The notes: generated by a model not told the origin, from the sequence alone. A DNA stretch of 64,000 bases from Paraburkholderia silvatlantica (GCF_003096715.1 NZ_QEOL01000008.1:1-64000); one strand, 5' to 3'; shown: positions 1 to 10,003, numbered from the stretch's first letter. Program-made: numbers and translations.

Positions 1-8
1 TGAGCGGC

Positions 9-67
9 TTTCTTTGCCTACTTTCTTTGCCGCCGCAAAGAAAGTAGGTGCCGCCCCGCACAGGGGC
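9..67. repeat. Dispersed palindromic element with two hairpins
   Basis: Two adjacent perfect inverted repeats lie just past the end of fdhA. The first has 14-bp arms (17-30 and 35-48) around a 4-base loop. The second has 5-bp arms (53-57 and 63-67). The 10-mer TTTCTTTGCC also occurs twice in direct orientation (9-18 and 22-31). From memory, elements with this CTTTCTTTGC/GCAAAGAAAG core occur many times in Burkholderia and Paraburkholderia genomes, usually between genes. It may terminate fdhA transcription, since leftward transcripts run into it. No second copy was noticed in this window. Confidence 0.65.
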
Positions 68-129
68 AACGCCCGCGTCCCGACGCGAATTCAAGAAAAC
101 CCCAATCCGCGGCGGGAACCGCAAAAAAA

Positions 130-1326
130 TCAAGCCGCCAGCAACCCATGCGGATCAATCACAAACTTCCGCGGCGCCCCGCCATCGAACTTCTTGTAGC
201 CCTCAGGCGCCTCATCAAGCGAAATAACCGACACATTAACGATCTTGGCAATCGGCAGCCGGTCGAACAAAATCGCCTGCATGAGGTTGCGGTTGTACTT
301 GAGCACGGGCGTCTGCCCCGTATGGAACGTATGCGACTTGGCCCAGCCAAGGCCGAAGCGGATGCTCAGGCTGCCGTGCTGCGCGGCCACGTCGCGTGCG
401 CCCGGATCGTCGGTCACGTACAGCCCCGGAATGCCGATCATGCCCGCAGGCCGCGTGATTTCCATCAGCGAATTGAGCACCGTGGCCGGCGCTTCCTCCG
501 AGTGGCCCGACGCGCCATGTCCGTGCGCTTCAAACCCCACGCAATCCACGGCGCAATCGATTTCCGGTTTGCCGAGAATCTGTTCGATCTGCTCTCCGAG
601 CGTCGCGTCTTTCGAAAGATCGACCACTTCGAAGCCCATCGCCTTCGCATGCGCAAGACGCTCGGCATTGATGTCGCCGACGATCGTGCAGGCCGCGCCG
701 AGCAGGCGCGCCGATGCCGCAGCCGCCATCCCCACTGGGCCCGCGCCCGCGATATAGACGGTCGATCCCGGCTTCACGCCCGCCGTGACGGCGCCGTGAT
801 AGCCCGTGGGCAGAATATCGGAGAGACACGTGAGATCGCGGATTTTCGACATGGCCTGGTCGCGGTCGGGGAACTTCAGCAGGTTGAAATCGGCATACGG
901 CACGAGTACGTATTCAGCCTGGCCGCCAATCCAGCCGCCCATGTCCACATAGCCGTAAGCGCCGCCCGCACGCGACGGATTCACATTCAGGCAAACGCCG
1001 GTATGCTGCTCGCGGCACATCGCACAGCGCCCGCAAGCTACGTTGAACGGCACGGAAACAAGGTCGCCGATCTTCAGCGTTTCGACGTCGTTGCCCACCT
1101 CCACCACTTCACCGGTGATTTCGTGACCTAGCACGAGACCGACGGGCGCCGTCGTGCGCCCGCGCACCATATGCTGGTCGGAGCCGCAGATATTCGTGCT
1201 GACCACCTTCAGAATGACACCATGGCCGATCGGGCGTCCGCCCGGATCGACCATCTTCGGATACGCGATCTTCTGCACCTCGACCTTGCCCGGCCCTTGA
1301 TACACGACGCCTCGATTACCGCTCAT
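130..1326 (-). CDS. fdhA: Glutathione-independent formaldehyde dehydrogenase
   Basis: 398-residue zinc- and NAD-dependent enzyme that oxidises formaldehyde to formate in the cytoplasm. The catalytic zinc ligands are visible as Cys47 (NICGSD) and His68 (GHE). The structural zinc site has four cysteines at 98, 101, 104 and 112, the spacing known from Pseudomonas putida formaldehyde dehydrogenase. A Rossmann motif (AGAGPVG) binds NAD. The start was chosen because AGGAGA precedes it; the longer upstream reading frame is non-coding in character. It lies 173 bp downstream of the sox-folB genes on the same strand, which fits removal of formaldehyde released by sarcosine oxidase. It may be read from the same transcript or from its own promoter. 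Confidence 0.95.
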   Translation of the reverse strand: MSGNRGVVYQGPGKVEVQKIAYPKMVDPGGRPIGHGVILKVVSTNICGSDQHMVRGRTTAPVGLVLGHEITGEVVEVGNDVETLKIGDLVSVPFNVACGRCAMCREQHTGVCLNVNPSRAGGAYGYVDMGGWIGGQAEYVLVPYADFNLLKFPDRDQAMSKIRDLTCLSDILPTGYHGAVTAGVKPGSTVYIAGAGPVGMAAAASARLLGAACTIVGDINAERLAHAKAMGFEVVDLSKDATLGEQIEQILGKPEIDCAVDCVGFEAHGHGASGHSEEAPATVLNSLMEITRPAGMIGIPGLYVTDDPGARDVAAQHGSLSIRFGLGWAKSHTFHTGQTPVLKYNRNLMQAILFDRLPIAKIVNVSVISLDEAPEGYKKFDGGAPRKFVIDPHGLLAA

Positions 1327-1499
1327 CTCGCTGTCTCCTGTTCGATGCAGCTCGCAACGCTGCTTGCTAGTGGCGTCGCCTCGCGCAACTCCGCGCAAGA
1401 CAACGATGCTTCGAGCGTAGCCTGCCCGCCGCATACGACGATGTGCAAAAAGCGACGCACCCTTGCTTTGCGCCGACATTGGGCTACGCGTCTTGCCTG

Positions 1500-1994
1500 C
1501 TACGGCTGCCCCCCTTCTGCCCGTATCCATTGCCGATAGTCGGCGCGTGTCCAGTCGAGCGCCACGCCCACGCGCCGCGTGCCCGGCCGGATCTTCGGCT
1601 TGTGCACCGTGAGCCTGAGCGTTTCCAGCGCGGGCCATTCGCGAAACGAAAACGCGGCCATGTCCGCCACCAGCGTTTCGAGCAGCCGCGTGTGCGGCTT
1701 GCGCCCGAGATAGTCGGCAAGGCGCGTGCAATAGCCGTCGTAGTCGATCCAGTCGCCCGCTTCACCCGTCGCGTTCTTTTCGCGCGGCATGCAGCGGTAA
1801 CCGAGTTGCGCGTCGATCACGAGCGGCTGCGGACAACCGTGCTCGTGCGGATAGATGCCGATGCGCGCCGGCACGCTCAACGCTTCGACGAATACGCTCC
1901 AGCCGCGTCCGCGCGGCTCGTCGTGAGCACCGAGCGCGCCGATTGCGCCCAGCGTGCCGAGCGCCGGCTCGAACGCTGCATCGACGATCTTCAT
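1500..1994 (-). CDS. folB: Dihydroneopterin aldolase (FolB) in the sox operon
   Basis: 164-residue FolB/FolX-family protein, which would cleave dihydroneopterin to hydroxymethyl-dihydropterin in folate synthesis. Visible family features are the IGIYPHEHGCPQPLVID block near residue 45 and the HKPK segment near residue 145, which carries the catalytic lysine of the family. Its ATG overlaps the soxG stop as ATGA, so it is translationally coupled to the sarcosine oxidase genes. Sarcosine oxidase uses tetrahydrofolate as one-carbon acceptor, so a local folate-pathway gene makes sense. The first 25 or so residues are not typical of the family. It may be a second copy beside a housekeeping folB elsewhere; this cannot be tested here. 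Confidence 0.85.
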   Translation of the reverse strand: MKIVDAAFEPALGTLGAIGALGAHDEPRGRGWSVFVEALSVPARIGIYPHEHGCPQPLVIDAQLGYRCMPREKNATGEAGDWIDYDGYCTRLADYLGRKPHTRLLETLVADMAAFSFREWPALETLRLTVHKPKIRPGTRRVGVALDWTRADYRQWIRAEGGQP

Positions 1995-2626
1995 GGCGCG
2001 ACCGACGCCGCGGCGTCGACCATGATGCGGCAGAAATAATCGGCGAAGCTGCGGCGCACGACGATTTCGAAGCGGTCGTCGCCCGTTGGAATCAGCACGA
2101 TCGAAGCCTTGAAGTACACGCTCTGCGCGCATTGCCCCGGCTTGAAGAGGCGCGGATGCAGGTCGAGCGGGCAGCCGCGCGAGAGCACGTCGCGCGCTCG
2201 CGTGCCTTCGATCTTGATCACCGTGTTGCCGCTGCCGACGTCCACGGCCGCCGCATAGGCGCCGCCGAGCACGGCGGTGAGCGTCGCTTCGAGCACGCCG
2301 GTTTGCACCGCAGCGAGCGAACGCACGAGCCATTCGTCGGGGCCGAGCCAGAGCACGTCGTACTGGTCGCTGCGCGCGACGGTGTTCGGCGCGGGCGGCG
2401 GCTCGCAGCCCACGACGCTTGCGAACGCCGCGACGAACGCCGGGTCGCTCAATTCGCCGCGCACGTTCACGAGGTCGCGGAACGGCAGCTCGCGCATGGC
2501 GAACGCCTTCGAGGCGCGCCCCTCCTGCGCCTTGATCAGATCCGCAGCGCCGACAAGCGGCGATTCCAGGCGCACGCCGACGACGCGCTCCGCGACCGGC
2601 AGGGGGTCTTTCATTTCATTGAACAT
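1991..2626 (-). CDS. soxG: Sarcosine oxidase gamma subunit
   Basis: 211-residue gamma subunit of heterotetrameric sarcosine oxidase. It belongs to the GcvT-like fold family and helps assemble the complex with the alpha subunit. The start at 2626 overlaps the soxA stop by 11 bp and is preceded by AAGGAG at good spacing. A second in-frame ATG four codons later is possible but lacks such a site. The gene end overlaps folB by four bases. Length and position as last sox gene match soxBDAG operons of pseudomonads and rhizobia. I see no unusual features. Confidence 0.92.
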   Translation of the reverse strand: MFNEMKDPLPVAERVVGVRLESPLVGAADLIKAQEGRASKAFAMRELPFRDLVNVRGELSDPAFVAAFASVVGCEPPPAPNTVARSDQYDVLWLGPDEWLVRSLAAVQTGVLEATLTAVLGGAYAAAVDVGSGNTVIKIEGTRARDVLSRGCPLDLHPRLFKPGQCAQSVYFKASIVLIPTGDDRFEIVVRRSFADYFCRIMVDAAASVAP

Positions 2627-5624
2627 GCTGACGCACTCCTTCCGTGTCGTAGAAAATCGGGCTGGCGATCTGCGCGCTCACGCGCCGGCCATCGGCCATG
2701 GGAATCACCACGCGCTCGCCCATCTTGTTCAAGCCGCCCTTCACCACCGCGAGCGCGATGGAACGCTGCAGGATCGGGCTGTAATAGCTCGACGTGACGT
2801 GACCGATCATCGGCGTCGTGCCGTCGGGCCGCGCTTGCGCATCGGGCGCGATGATCTGGCCGCCTTCGGGCAGCACGTATTGCGCATCGTCGGTCAGCAA
2901 TCCGACGAACTGCTTGCGGTTTTCCTTCGCCGTGTCCGAGCGCTTGAGCGAGCGGCGGCCGAGGAAGTCCTTCGTCTGCGAGACTAGACCGCCCATGCCA
3001 AGGTCGAAAGGCGTGACCGAGCCGTCCGTGTCCTGGCCCACGATGATGTAGCCCTTCTCCGCGCGCAGCACGTGCATCGTTTCCGTGCCGTACGGCGTGA
3101 TGTCGAATTCGGCGCCTGCTTCCATCAGCGCTTCCCATACGGCGCGGCCTGCATTGGCCGGCACGTTCACTTCATAAGCCAGCTCGCCCGAGAAGCTGAT
3201 ACGCATGACGCGCGACTTCACGCCCGCGACCGTGCCGTTGCGATACGACATGAACGGGAACGCGGCGTTGTCGAAGTCGATGTCCTTGCACACCTTCTGC
3301 AGCACCTTGCGGCTCTTCGGGCCGACCACGGCGAACGTCGCCCAGTGGTCGGTGACGGAAGCGAGACGCACCTTCATGTCGGGCCACTCGGTCTGCAGCC
3401 AGCGTTCGAGCCACGTGAGCACGCGTGCCGCGCCGCCCGTGGTGGTCGTCATCATGTAGTGCTGCTCGCCGAGGCGCACCGTCACGCCGTCGTCGAACAC
3501 CATGCCGTTTTCGTCGAGCATCAGGCCATAACGGCACTTGCCCACTTCGAGCTTGAGCCACGGGTTCGTATAGACCCAGTTGAGCAGCTTCGCGGCGTCG
3601 GGGCCTTGAATGTCGATCTTGCCCAGCGTGGACGCATCGAGAATGCCGACGCTGTTGCGCACCGCAAGACACTCGCGCTTCACGGCCGCGTGCAGATTCT
3701 CCCCGCTCTTCGGGTAATACCACGGGCGCTTCCAGTTGCCCACGTCCTCGAACTGCGCGCCATGCTGCACGTGCCACTCGTGAATGCAGGTCTTGCGGAT
3801 CGGGTCGAGCATGTCGCCCAGTTCGCGCCCCGCGAACGCGCCGAACGTGACAGGCGTGTAGTTCGGGCGGAACGTCGTCGTGCCCGTTTCGGGAATCGTC
3901 TTGCCGAGCGCGCTGGCGAGAATCGCCATGCCGTTGATATTGCCAAGCTTGCCCTGGTCGGTACCGAAACCCATGGCCGTGTAGCGCTTCACGTGCTCGA
4001 CCGACTCGAAGCCTTCGCGCGCGGCGAGCAGAATGTCCGCTGCCGAAACGTCGTTCTGGAAGTCGACGAATTGCTTCGGGCCGCGCGCCGCATCCTTGTG
4101 GCTGCCCACGAGCCACAGCGCCTGCAGCGGCGTTTCCTCGACCTCGGCGGCCCTGGGCACCGCGGGCCGCTTGAGCGGGAAGCCGAGCGACTTCGCCGCG
4201 TCGATGCCGCCGTCCACGCCCTGTGTGAGCGCGCGCGCCAGGCCGAATTCGCCCGCCGCCGCGCCAACGCTCACCTCCTCCTGCACGCGCTTGCCCGGCA
4301 TGAAGCACGCCTTCGCGTCGCTCCAGTGCGCCTTGCCGCCCGACTGCGCAAAGAGGTGCAGGACGGGGCTGAAGCCGCCCGACACCGCGACGAGGTCGCA
4401 TGCGAGCGTGGCCTGCTGCGCGCCGGCTTGCCCGTTCGTGTAGCCGACGACATCGACCGAGCTCACGCGCTGCTTGCCGTGCGCACAGTTGATGGCGGCG
4501 TTGTACATCACCTTCACGCCCTGGCGGCGGGCGGCGGCCTGCAATGCGCCGTTGCCCTGGGTGCGCGCATCGACGACCGTGACGGCCGCACCGCATGCCT
4601 TCAGGTCGAGCGCACAACGGTAGCCCGTGTCGTTGTTCGTGAACACGACCGCATTGCGGCCCGGCAACACGCCATAGCGATGGATATACGTCGATACTGC
4701 CGATGCCAGCATGATGCCCGGCAGATCGTTGTTGCCGAACACGATGGGACGCTCGTGCGCACCCGTTGCGAGAATCACGCGTTTGGCGCGGATTTTCCAC
4801 AACAGCTCGCGCGTACCCTGGCGCGTGGAAACCGGCAGATGCTCGGTCAAACGCTGCGTCACGGTCACGAGATTGTGATCCTGATAGCCGAAAGCCGTGC
4901 TGCGCGACAGGATCTTCACGTCGGGCATCTGCTTGAGTTCGGCTTCGATCTTCTCGACCCAGTGGAACGCGGGACGGCCATCGATATCGGCCTTGCACGA
5001 CAGCAGGCTGCCGCCCAGTTCGCGCTGGTCGTCCACCAGAATCACGCGTGCGCCGGTTGCGCCCGCCGTATGCGCGGCCGCGAGACCGGCGGGCCCGCCG
5101 CCGATCACGAGCACGTCGCAATGCGCGAAGCATTTGTCGTAGCGGTCGGCGTCGCGCACTTCGGGCGCTTTGCCGAGACCTGCGGCGTCGCGAATCTTTT
5201 CCTCGTATTTCGGCCACCATTTGCGCGGCCACATGAAGGTCTTGTAATAGAAGCCCGCGGGCAGAAAGCGCGAGAACTTCTGGTTGATCGCCATGCGGTC
5301 GTTTTCCAGGCTGGGCTCGGCGTTCACGCTCGTCGCAATGAGGCCCTGGTACAACTCGACCTCGGTCGCACGTGCATTGGGCACCGTATAGGCGCCGCGC
5401 TCCAGTTGCACGACGGCGTTCGGCTCGGCCACGTCCGCCGTCATGATGCCGCGCGGGCGGTGGTACTTGAAGCTGCGCGCGACGAAATGCACGTCGTTGG
5501 CGAGCAGCGCCGAGGCGAGCGTGTCGCCCTGGAAGCCCTGATACGTGCGGCCGTTGAACGTGAAGTTAAGCGGAATCGCGCGGTTCACGCGCCCACCGGC
5601 GCCGAGGCGGTTCTTCTGGCTCAT
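2616..5624 (-). CDS. soxA: Sarcosine oxidase alpha subunit
   Basis: 1002-residue large subunit. The N-terminus (about 15-100) has the NGRTYQGFQGDTLASALLAND segment of the ferredoxin-like domain. A Rossmann NAD-binding motif (VLVIGGGPAGLAAAH) lies near residue 170. The C-terminal 400 residues are a GcvT-type aminomethyl-transferase domain that binds tetrahydrofolate. The complex oxidises sarcosine to glycine, giving methylene-tetrahydrofolate (or formaldehyde without folate) and hydrogen peroxide. The ATG overlaps the soxD stop as ATGA. The length is normal for the family. Long open frames on the opposite strand here, including one of 870 codons, are codon-bias shadows. Confidence 0.96.
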   Translation of the reverse strand: MSQKNRLGAGGRVNRAIPLNFTFNGRTYQGFQGDTLASALLANDVHFVARSFKYHRPRGIMTADVAEPNAVVQLERGAYTVPNARATEVELYQGLIATSVNAEPSLENDRMAINQKFSRFLPAGFYYKTFMWPRKWWPKYEEKIRDAAGLGKAPEVRDADRYDKCFAHCDVLVIGGGPAGLAAAHTAGATGARVILVDDQRELGGSLLSCKADIDGRPAFHWVEKIEAELKQMPDVKILSRSTAFGYQDHNLVTVTQRLTEHLPVSTRQGTRELLWKIRAKRVILATGAHERPIVFGNNDLPGIMLASAVSTYIHRYGVLPGRNAVVFTNNDTGYRCALDLKACGAAVTVVDARTQGNGALQAAARRQGVKVMYNAAINCAHGKQRVSSVDVVGYTNGQAGAQQATLACDLVAVSGGFSPVLHLFAQSGGKAHWSDAKACFMPGKRVQEEVSVGAAAGEFGLARALTQGVDGGIDAAKSLGFPLKRPAVPRAAEVEETPLQALWLVGSHKDAARGPKQFVDFQNDVSAADILLAAREGFESVEHVKRYTAMGFGTDQGKLGNINGMAILASALGKTIPETGTTTFRPNYTPVTFGAFAGRELGDMLDPIRKTCIHEWHVQHGAQFEDVGNWKRPWYYPKSGENLHAAVKRECLAVRNSVGILDASTLGKIDIQGPDAAKLLNWVYTNPWLKLEVGKCRYGLMLDENGMVFDDGVTVRLGEQHYMMTTTTGGAARVLTWLERWLQTEWPDMKVRLASVTDHWATFAVVGPKSRKVLQKVCKDIDFDNAAFPFMSYRNGTVAGVKSRVMRISFSGELAYEVNVPANAGRAVWEALMEAGAEFDITPYGTETMHVLRAEKGYIIVGQDTDGSVTPFDLGMGGLVSQTKDFLGRRSLKRSDTAKENRKQFVGLLTDDAQYVLPEGGQIIAPDAQARPDGTTPMIGHVTSSYYSPILQRSIALAVVKGGLNKMGERVVIPMADGRRVSAQIASPIFYDTEGVRQHVQ

Positions 5625-5923
5625 CGCTGCGTGCTCCCTTGCTTGTTGCCTTGCGCTTCGTTTGCCGCGCCGAAGGTCTCGTAACTCTGGATCTCGTAGG
5701 TGACGGTGTCGCGCGTCGCCATGAACCAGCGGCGGCAACCCTGCGCGTGCAGCCACTGCTCCTTGTGCACGCCGCGCGGGTTGTGGCGCATGAAGAGGTA
5801 GTCGCCCCATTCCTTGTCGGTGAGCTTGTCGGTGTCGAGCGGTCGCGCGATTTCGGCTTCGCCGCCGCACGTGAACTCGACTTCGGCGCGGGGACCGCAC
5901 CACGGGCATTCAATGATCAACAT
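5621..5923 (-). CDS. soxD: Sarcosine oxidase delta subunit
   Basis: 100-residue small subunit that binds zinc in characterised sarcosine oxidases. The sequence starts with IECPWCG, followed by FTCGG near residue 20 and a further cysteine near residue 60, consistent with the zinc site. It lies between soxB and soxA in the usual order. Its stop overlaps the soxA start by four bases. The start follows AGGAGATC. A strong hairpin occupies the 68-bp gap to soxB and is listed separately. Confidence 0.93.
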   Translation of the reverse strand: MLIIECPWCGPRAEVEFTCGGEAEIARPLDTDKLTDKEWGDYLFMRHNPRGVHKEQWLHAQGCRRWFMATRDTVTYEIQSYETFGAANEAQGNKQGSTQR

Positions 5924-5939
5924 GTCTGGATCTCCTGTC

Positions 5940-5974
5940 GACCCGAGTTGGCGCTTCAGCGCCTTACTCGGGTC
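5940..5974 (-). other. Strong hairpin between soxB and soxD
   Basis: The outer arms GACCCGAGT (5940-5948) and ACTCGGGTC (5966-5974) enclose inner arms GGCGC and GCGCC around a TTCA loop, giving 14 paired bases in 35 nt. No T-tract follows in the leftward direction, so a classical terminator is unlikely inside this operon. It could set the ratio of soxB to soxDAG by transcript processing or partial termination. The function is inference. Confidence 0.6.
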
Positions 5975-5991
5975 CCATGCAACGAAATTGC

Positions 5992-7236
5992 CTAGTGTGC
6001 GACAGCGGCTGCGCCGTGCTCGTCGATCAGATGGCCGGTATAGAAACGGTCCAGTGAGAACGGCGCGTTGAGCGGATGCGGTTCGTCCTTCGCAATGGTG
6101 TGAGCGAACACCCAGCCCGATCCCGGCGTCGCCTTGAAGCCGCCGGTGCCCCAGCCGCAGTTGAAATAGAGCCCTTTCACGTCGGTCTTGCTGATGATCG
6201 GGCAGGCGTCCGGCGAAACGTCGACGATGCCGCCCCACTGCCGGTTCATGCGCACGCGCGAGAACACCGGGAACATTTCGACGATGGCCTGCAGCGTGCC
6301 CTCGATGATGTGGAAGCTGCCGCGCTGGCCAAAACCGGTGTACTGGTCCACGCCCGCGCCGATCACGAGGTCGCCCTTGTCGGACTGGCTGATATAGGCG
6401 TGCACTGCGTTCGACATGATCACCGTGTTCACGACCGGCTTGATCGGCTCCGACACCAGCGCCTGCAGCGGATGGCTTTCCAGCGGCAGGCGCACGCCGG
6501 CCATGTCCGCGAGCGTCGTGGTGTTGCCCGCCGCCACCACGGCGACCTTCTTCGCCTTGATGAAACCCTTCGACGTATCCACCCCGGTCACACGCGCGCC
6601 GTCGCGGCGAATCCCTGTTACCTGGCAGTTCTGGATGATGTCCACGCCGTGCTGGTCCGCGCCGCGCGCGAAACCCCACGCCACGGCGTCGTGGCGCGCC
6701 ACGCCCGCGCGGCGCTGGATCGACGCGCCCAGCACGGGGTATCGGCTGTTCAGGTTGATGGTCGGCTCGATTTCCTTGATTTGCTCGGGCGTGAGGAATT
6801 CCGCGTCCACGCCGTTCAGGCGGTTCGCATTCACGCGGCGCTCGGTATCGCGCACGTCCTGCAGCGTGTGCGCGAGATTTATCACGCCGCGCTGGCTGAA
6901 CATCACGTTGTAGTTGAGGTCCTGCGAGAGCCCTTCCCAGAGCTTCATCGCCTTTTCATAGAGCGCCGCCGACTCGTCCCACAGATAGTTCGAGCGCACG
7001 ATGGTCGTGTTGCGCGCCGTATTGCCGCCGCCGATCCAGCCTTTCTCCAGAATCGCGACGTTCTTCACGCCGTGCTCTTTCGCGAGGTAATAGGCCGTTG
7101 CGAGACCATGGCCGCCGCCGCCGACGATCACCACGTCGTACTCCTTCTTCGGCTCCGGGCTTCTCCACTGCCGCTCCCAGTTCTCGTGATACGACAACCC
7201 GTTGCGGAACAGACTGAATATCGAATAGCGGCTCAT
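5992..7236 (-). CDS. soxB: Sarcosine oxidase beta subunit
   Basis: 414-residue flavoprotein subunit of the DAO family that carries FAD and, in characterised enzymes, covalently bound FMN; it oxidises sarcosine. The dinucleotide-binding motif [17 protein letters not shown] lies near residue 35. The [15 protein letters not shown] segment near residue 180 corresponds to the region where the FMN-linked histidine lies in known beta subunits. The start MSRYSIFSL is preceded by AAGGGG and matches the standard N-terminus; the reading frame is open for 15 further codons upstream. It starts 38 bp after sdaA, so the two are probably cotranscribed. Confidence 0.95.
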   Translation of the reverse strand: MSRYSIFSLFRNGLSYHENWERQWRSPEPKKEYDVVIVGGGGHGLATAYYLAKEHGVKNVAILEKGWIGGGNTARNTTIVRSNYLWDESAALYEKAMKLWEGLSQDLNYNVMFSQRGVINLAHTLQDVRDTERRVNANRLNGVDAEFLTPEQIKEIEPTINLNSRYPVLGASIQRRAGVARHDAVAWGFARGADQHGVDIIQNCQVTGIRRDGARVTGVDTSKGFIKAKKVAVVAAGNTTTLADMAGVRLPLESHPLQALVSEPIKPVVNTVIMSNAVHAYISQSDKGDLVIGAGVDQYTGFGQRGSFHIIEGTLQAIVEMFPVFSRVRMNRQWGGIVDVSPDACPIISKTDVKGLYFNCGWGTGGFKATPGSGWVFAHTIAKDEPHPLNAPFSLDRFYTGHLIDEHGAAAVAH

Positions 7237-7274
7237 CTCGCGGACCCCTTGTTGCGCGTTACCATTAGCTTCCG

Positions 7275-8660
7275 TTAGCACTCGATGACGTTCACGGCGA
7301 GACCACCGCGCGACGTCTCCTTGTATTTCGTCTTCATGTCGGCACCCGTTTCACGCATCGTCTTGATGACGTTGTCGAGCGTGACGTAATGCTCGCCGTT
7401 GCCCTTGAGCGCCATGCGCGCGGCGTTGATCGCCTTGATTGCGCCCATTGCGTTGCGCTCGATGCACGGAATCTGCACGAGGCCGCCCACGGGGTCGCAG
7501 GTCATGCCGAGGTTGTGCTCCATGCCGATTTCGGCAGCGTTCTCCACCTGGCGAGGCGTGCCGCCCATGACGGCAGCGAGCGCGGCAGCGGCCATCGAGC
7601 AGGCCACGCCCACTTCGCCCTGGCAGCCCACTTCCGCACCCGAGATCGACGCGGTTTCCTTGTAGATGATGCCGATGGCCGCGGCCGTGAGCAGGAAGTC
7701 GGCAATGCCGTCTTCGTTTGCGCCCGCCACGAACTTCACGTAGTAGTGCAGCACCGCGGGAATCACGCCCGCCGCGCCGTTCGTGGGCGCCGTGACGACG
7801 CGGCCGCCCGCCGCGTTCTCTTCGTTCACGGCCATGGCGTAGAGATTGACCCAGTCGAGCATGGAGAGCGGATCGCGCAGCGACTCTTCCGAGCGCGAAC
7901 GCAGATGCACCGAGAGATCGGCCGCGCGGCGCTTCACCTGCATCGGGCCGGGCAGTTCGCCGTGCATCTTGCAGCCGCGCTCCACGCAGGCGGCCATCGC
8001 GCGCCAGATCACGAGCAGCCCTTCGCGCACGTCTTGCGGCGAGCGTGCCGCGCACTCGTTCGCAAAGGTGACTTCGGCGATCGAGCGGCCGCTCTCGTTG
8101 CACACGCGCAGCAGGTCGTCGCCGGTGCGGAACGGATACGGCACGTCGCGTCCGCTGCGCACGCCGTTCACGCGGTCGCCGTCGCGGTTCACGACAAAAC
8201 CGCCGCCCACCGAGTAGTACTCTTTTTCGACGAGCAGCTGCCCGTTTTCGTCGAAGGCCTGAAAACGCATGCCGTTCGGGTGCAGCGTATTGGCGCCGCC
8301 CATCGTCTTGCGAAAGAAGCCGACGCATTCCTTTTCGTCGAAGCGGATGGTCTGCTTGCCGAGCAGCACGAGCGTCTTCTCGCGGCGAATGGCGGCAAGG
8401 CGCGGCTCGATCTGGTCGGGATCGACCGAGTCGGGCAAGCTGCCTTCGAGGCCGAGCAGCACGGCCTTGTCGGTGCCGTGGCCCTTGCCCGTCGCGCCGA
8501 GCGAGCCGTACAGCTCGACTTTGACGCGGCGTACAAAGGCGAGCAGATTGGCGTCCTCGACGTGGGACGCGAAACGGCACGCGGCGACCATCGGGCCGAC
8601 CGTATGTGAACTGGACGGACCGATTCCGATCTTGAACAGGTCGAAAACGCTGACGTTCAT
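7275..8660 (-). CDS. sdaA: L-serine dehydratase, iron-sulfur type
   Basis: 461-residue single-chain L-serine ammonia-lyase converting serine to pyruvate and ammonia. The beta domain starts with [19 protein letters not shown]. The C-terminal alpha domain carries the 4Fe-4S cysteines in [20 protein letters not shown] and [10 protein letters not shown]. Length is close to Escherichia coli SdaA (454). It is the first gene of a leftward series leading into soxBDAG. Sarcosine yields glycine plus a one-carbon unit, which serine hydroxymethyltransferase can turn into serine, so this enzyme closes a route to pyruvate. The frame stays open far upstream to 10121, but only the part from 8660 is SdaA. Confidence 0.96.
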   Translation of the reverse strand: MNVSVFDLFKIGIGPSSSHTVGPMVAACRFASHVEDANLLAFVRRVKVELYGSLGATGKGHGTDKAVLLGLEGSLPDSVDPDQIEPRLAAIRREKTLVLLGKQTIRFDEKECVGFFRKTMGGANTLHPNGMRFQAFDENGQLLVEKEYYSVGGGFVVNRDGDRVNGVRSGRDVPYPFRTGDDLLRVCNESGRSIAEVTFANECAARSPQDVREGLLVIWRAMAACVERGCKMHGELPGPMQVKRRAADLSVHLRSRSEESLRDPLSMLDWVNLYAMAVNEENAAGGRVVTAPTNGAAGVIPAVLHYYVKFVAGANEDGIADFLLTAAAIGIIYKETASISGAEVGCQGEVGVACSMAAAALAAVMGGTPRQVENAAEIGMEHNLGMTCDPVGGLVQIPCIERNAMGAIKAINAARMALKGNGEHYVTLDNVIKTMRETGADMKTKYKETSRGGLAVNVIEC

Positions 8661-8860
8661 CTGACTTCCCTTCGCGCTGAGCGCATGGATGAGCTTGGGT
8701 ACAAGTAGACCAAAGAGGCCATGGCAGCCGATAGAACAAAAACGCCATCGCCGTTGGACGGCCACGCCAGCCGGGGCCTCGGGGCGACTCCGGCGGGCGC
8801 AACGCATGCCTTTACCGCGGGTTTTCCCGAGGCTGCGGCGGATCAACGCCCTCCGCCCGC

Positions 8861-10003
8861 TCAGAACGAGTGGCGCAAGCCAATGCGCACGTCGGCCTGC
8901 GTCGTGGTGGAAGACGGCGTGAAGCTGTAGCCGATCACCGCGTCCACGCCCTGCGAGGCCTTGAGCCAGTCGCCCGAGAGATAGACGTCGGTGGTTTTCG
9001 AAAGCAGGTAATGCAGGCCCGCCGAAATCTGGTTCCAGTGATGGCCGTCGAAGTGGGTGTACTGGTAGCCGCCCGCCACGCTGAACGCGGGCGTCACCTG
9101 CCAGTTCGCGCCGCCCTCGCCCACCTGCATGTGCTCGCTCTCGCCGAACGCCTTGATCTGCGTGTACGTGAAAGCGCCCATCAGCGTGACGTCGCCGAGG
9201 GCATAGCTCGCGCCCGCGCCGAAGGTGGCCTGCTTGTCCACGGGGAACGGTGTCGCCGAATAGAGCGAGCTCGCTGCGCCCGTAGCCGGATCGACGCTGA
9301 CGGTCGGTCTGCCAAAGAACGTGCGCACGCCGATCATGTTGTACGGGTCGAACGCGTAAATGCCCGATGGGTTGTTCAACTGTGTGTAGGCGGTGCCCAT
9401 CGCGAACGGGCCGTTCTGGTACTGCGCGCCCACGCTCCAGGCGCTGCCGGTGTGGAAGTCGCCGGGCGTGTTGCTGAACGAGTACATGCCGCCGAACTGG
9501 AATCCGCCGAACGTGTTCGACATGAATTTCACGGCGTTCGGCAGATGGTCGCCGTTCATGCGGTCGAAGTCGCCCTGGTTGATCGCGTAGCCGCTCGCCC
9601 ATGCCGTGACGTTGTAGAGGTAGACGAACTCCTGCGTCATGTCGGCCTGATTGCCGAACGCGAGCGTGCCCCAATCGTTCTGTAGTCCCACATAAGCCAG
9701 ACGGCCGAAAAGCGAGCCGCCGTTGGCGAGCTGTCCGTTGCCGAGGTGAAAACCGCTTTCCAGCTGGAACACGGCTTTCAGCCCGCCGCCGAGATCCTCG
9801 GTGCCCTTGAGGCCCCAGCGGTTCGCCTGTGCAATGCCATCGTCGAACTTCACCTGGTGTGAGCCGCCCGCATTGCTCACATACGTCACGCCCGCGTCGA
9901 CGATCCCGTACAGGGTGACGCTGCTTTGGGCGTGGCTTGCGGTCGAGACAGCGCTCAATGCCGCCGCAATGCCGCTCAGTGCCACCGCATTCAGTTTTCT
10001 CAT
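8861..10003 (-). CDS. Gram-negative porin, OmpC-like family
   Basis: 380-residue outer-membrane porin of the beta-proteobacterial type (about 16 strands, trimer). It has a signal peptide ending SHA before [13 protein letters not shown], the typical mature N-terminus, and it ends in phenylalanine (RIGLRHSF), the outer-membrane assembly signal. It diverges from betI and shares a 340-bp intergenic region with it. Location within a choline and sarcosine cluster suggests, but does not prove, a role in uptake of these solutes. GGCGGA/TCCGCC arms just downstream (8836-8856) may form a weak terminator ahead of the sdaA promoter. Confidence 0.93.
   Translation of the reverse strand: MRKLNAVALSGIAAALSAVSTASHAQSSVTLYGIVDAGVTYVSNAGGSHQVKFDDGIAQANRWGLKGTEDLGGGLKAVFQLESGFHLGNGQLANGGSLFGRLAYVGLQNDWGTLAFGNQADMTQEFVYLYNVTAWASGYAINQGDFDRMNGDHLPNAVKFMSNTFGGFQFGGMYSFSNTPGDFHTGSAWSVGAQYQNGPFAMGTAYTQLNNPSGIYAFDPYNMIGVRTFFGRPTVSVDPATGAASSLYSATPFPVDKQATFGAGASYALGDVTLMGAFTYTQIKAFGESEHMQVGEGGANWQVTPAFSVAGGYQYTHFDGHHWNQISAGLHYLLSKTTDVYLSGDWLKASQGVDAVIGYSFTPSSTTTQADVRIGLRHSF

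Noticed and set aside
3072..5684. 870-codon open frame on the plus strand opposite soxA
   Set aside because: It is a shadow of the high-GC3 soxA gene: Arg/Ala/His-rich, no domain match, no ribosome site. soxA on the other strand is beyond doubt.
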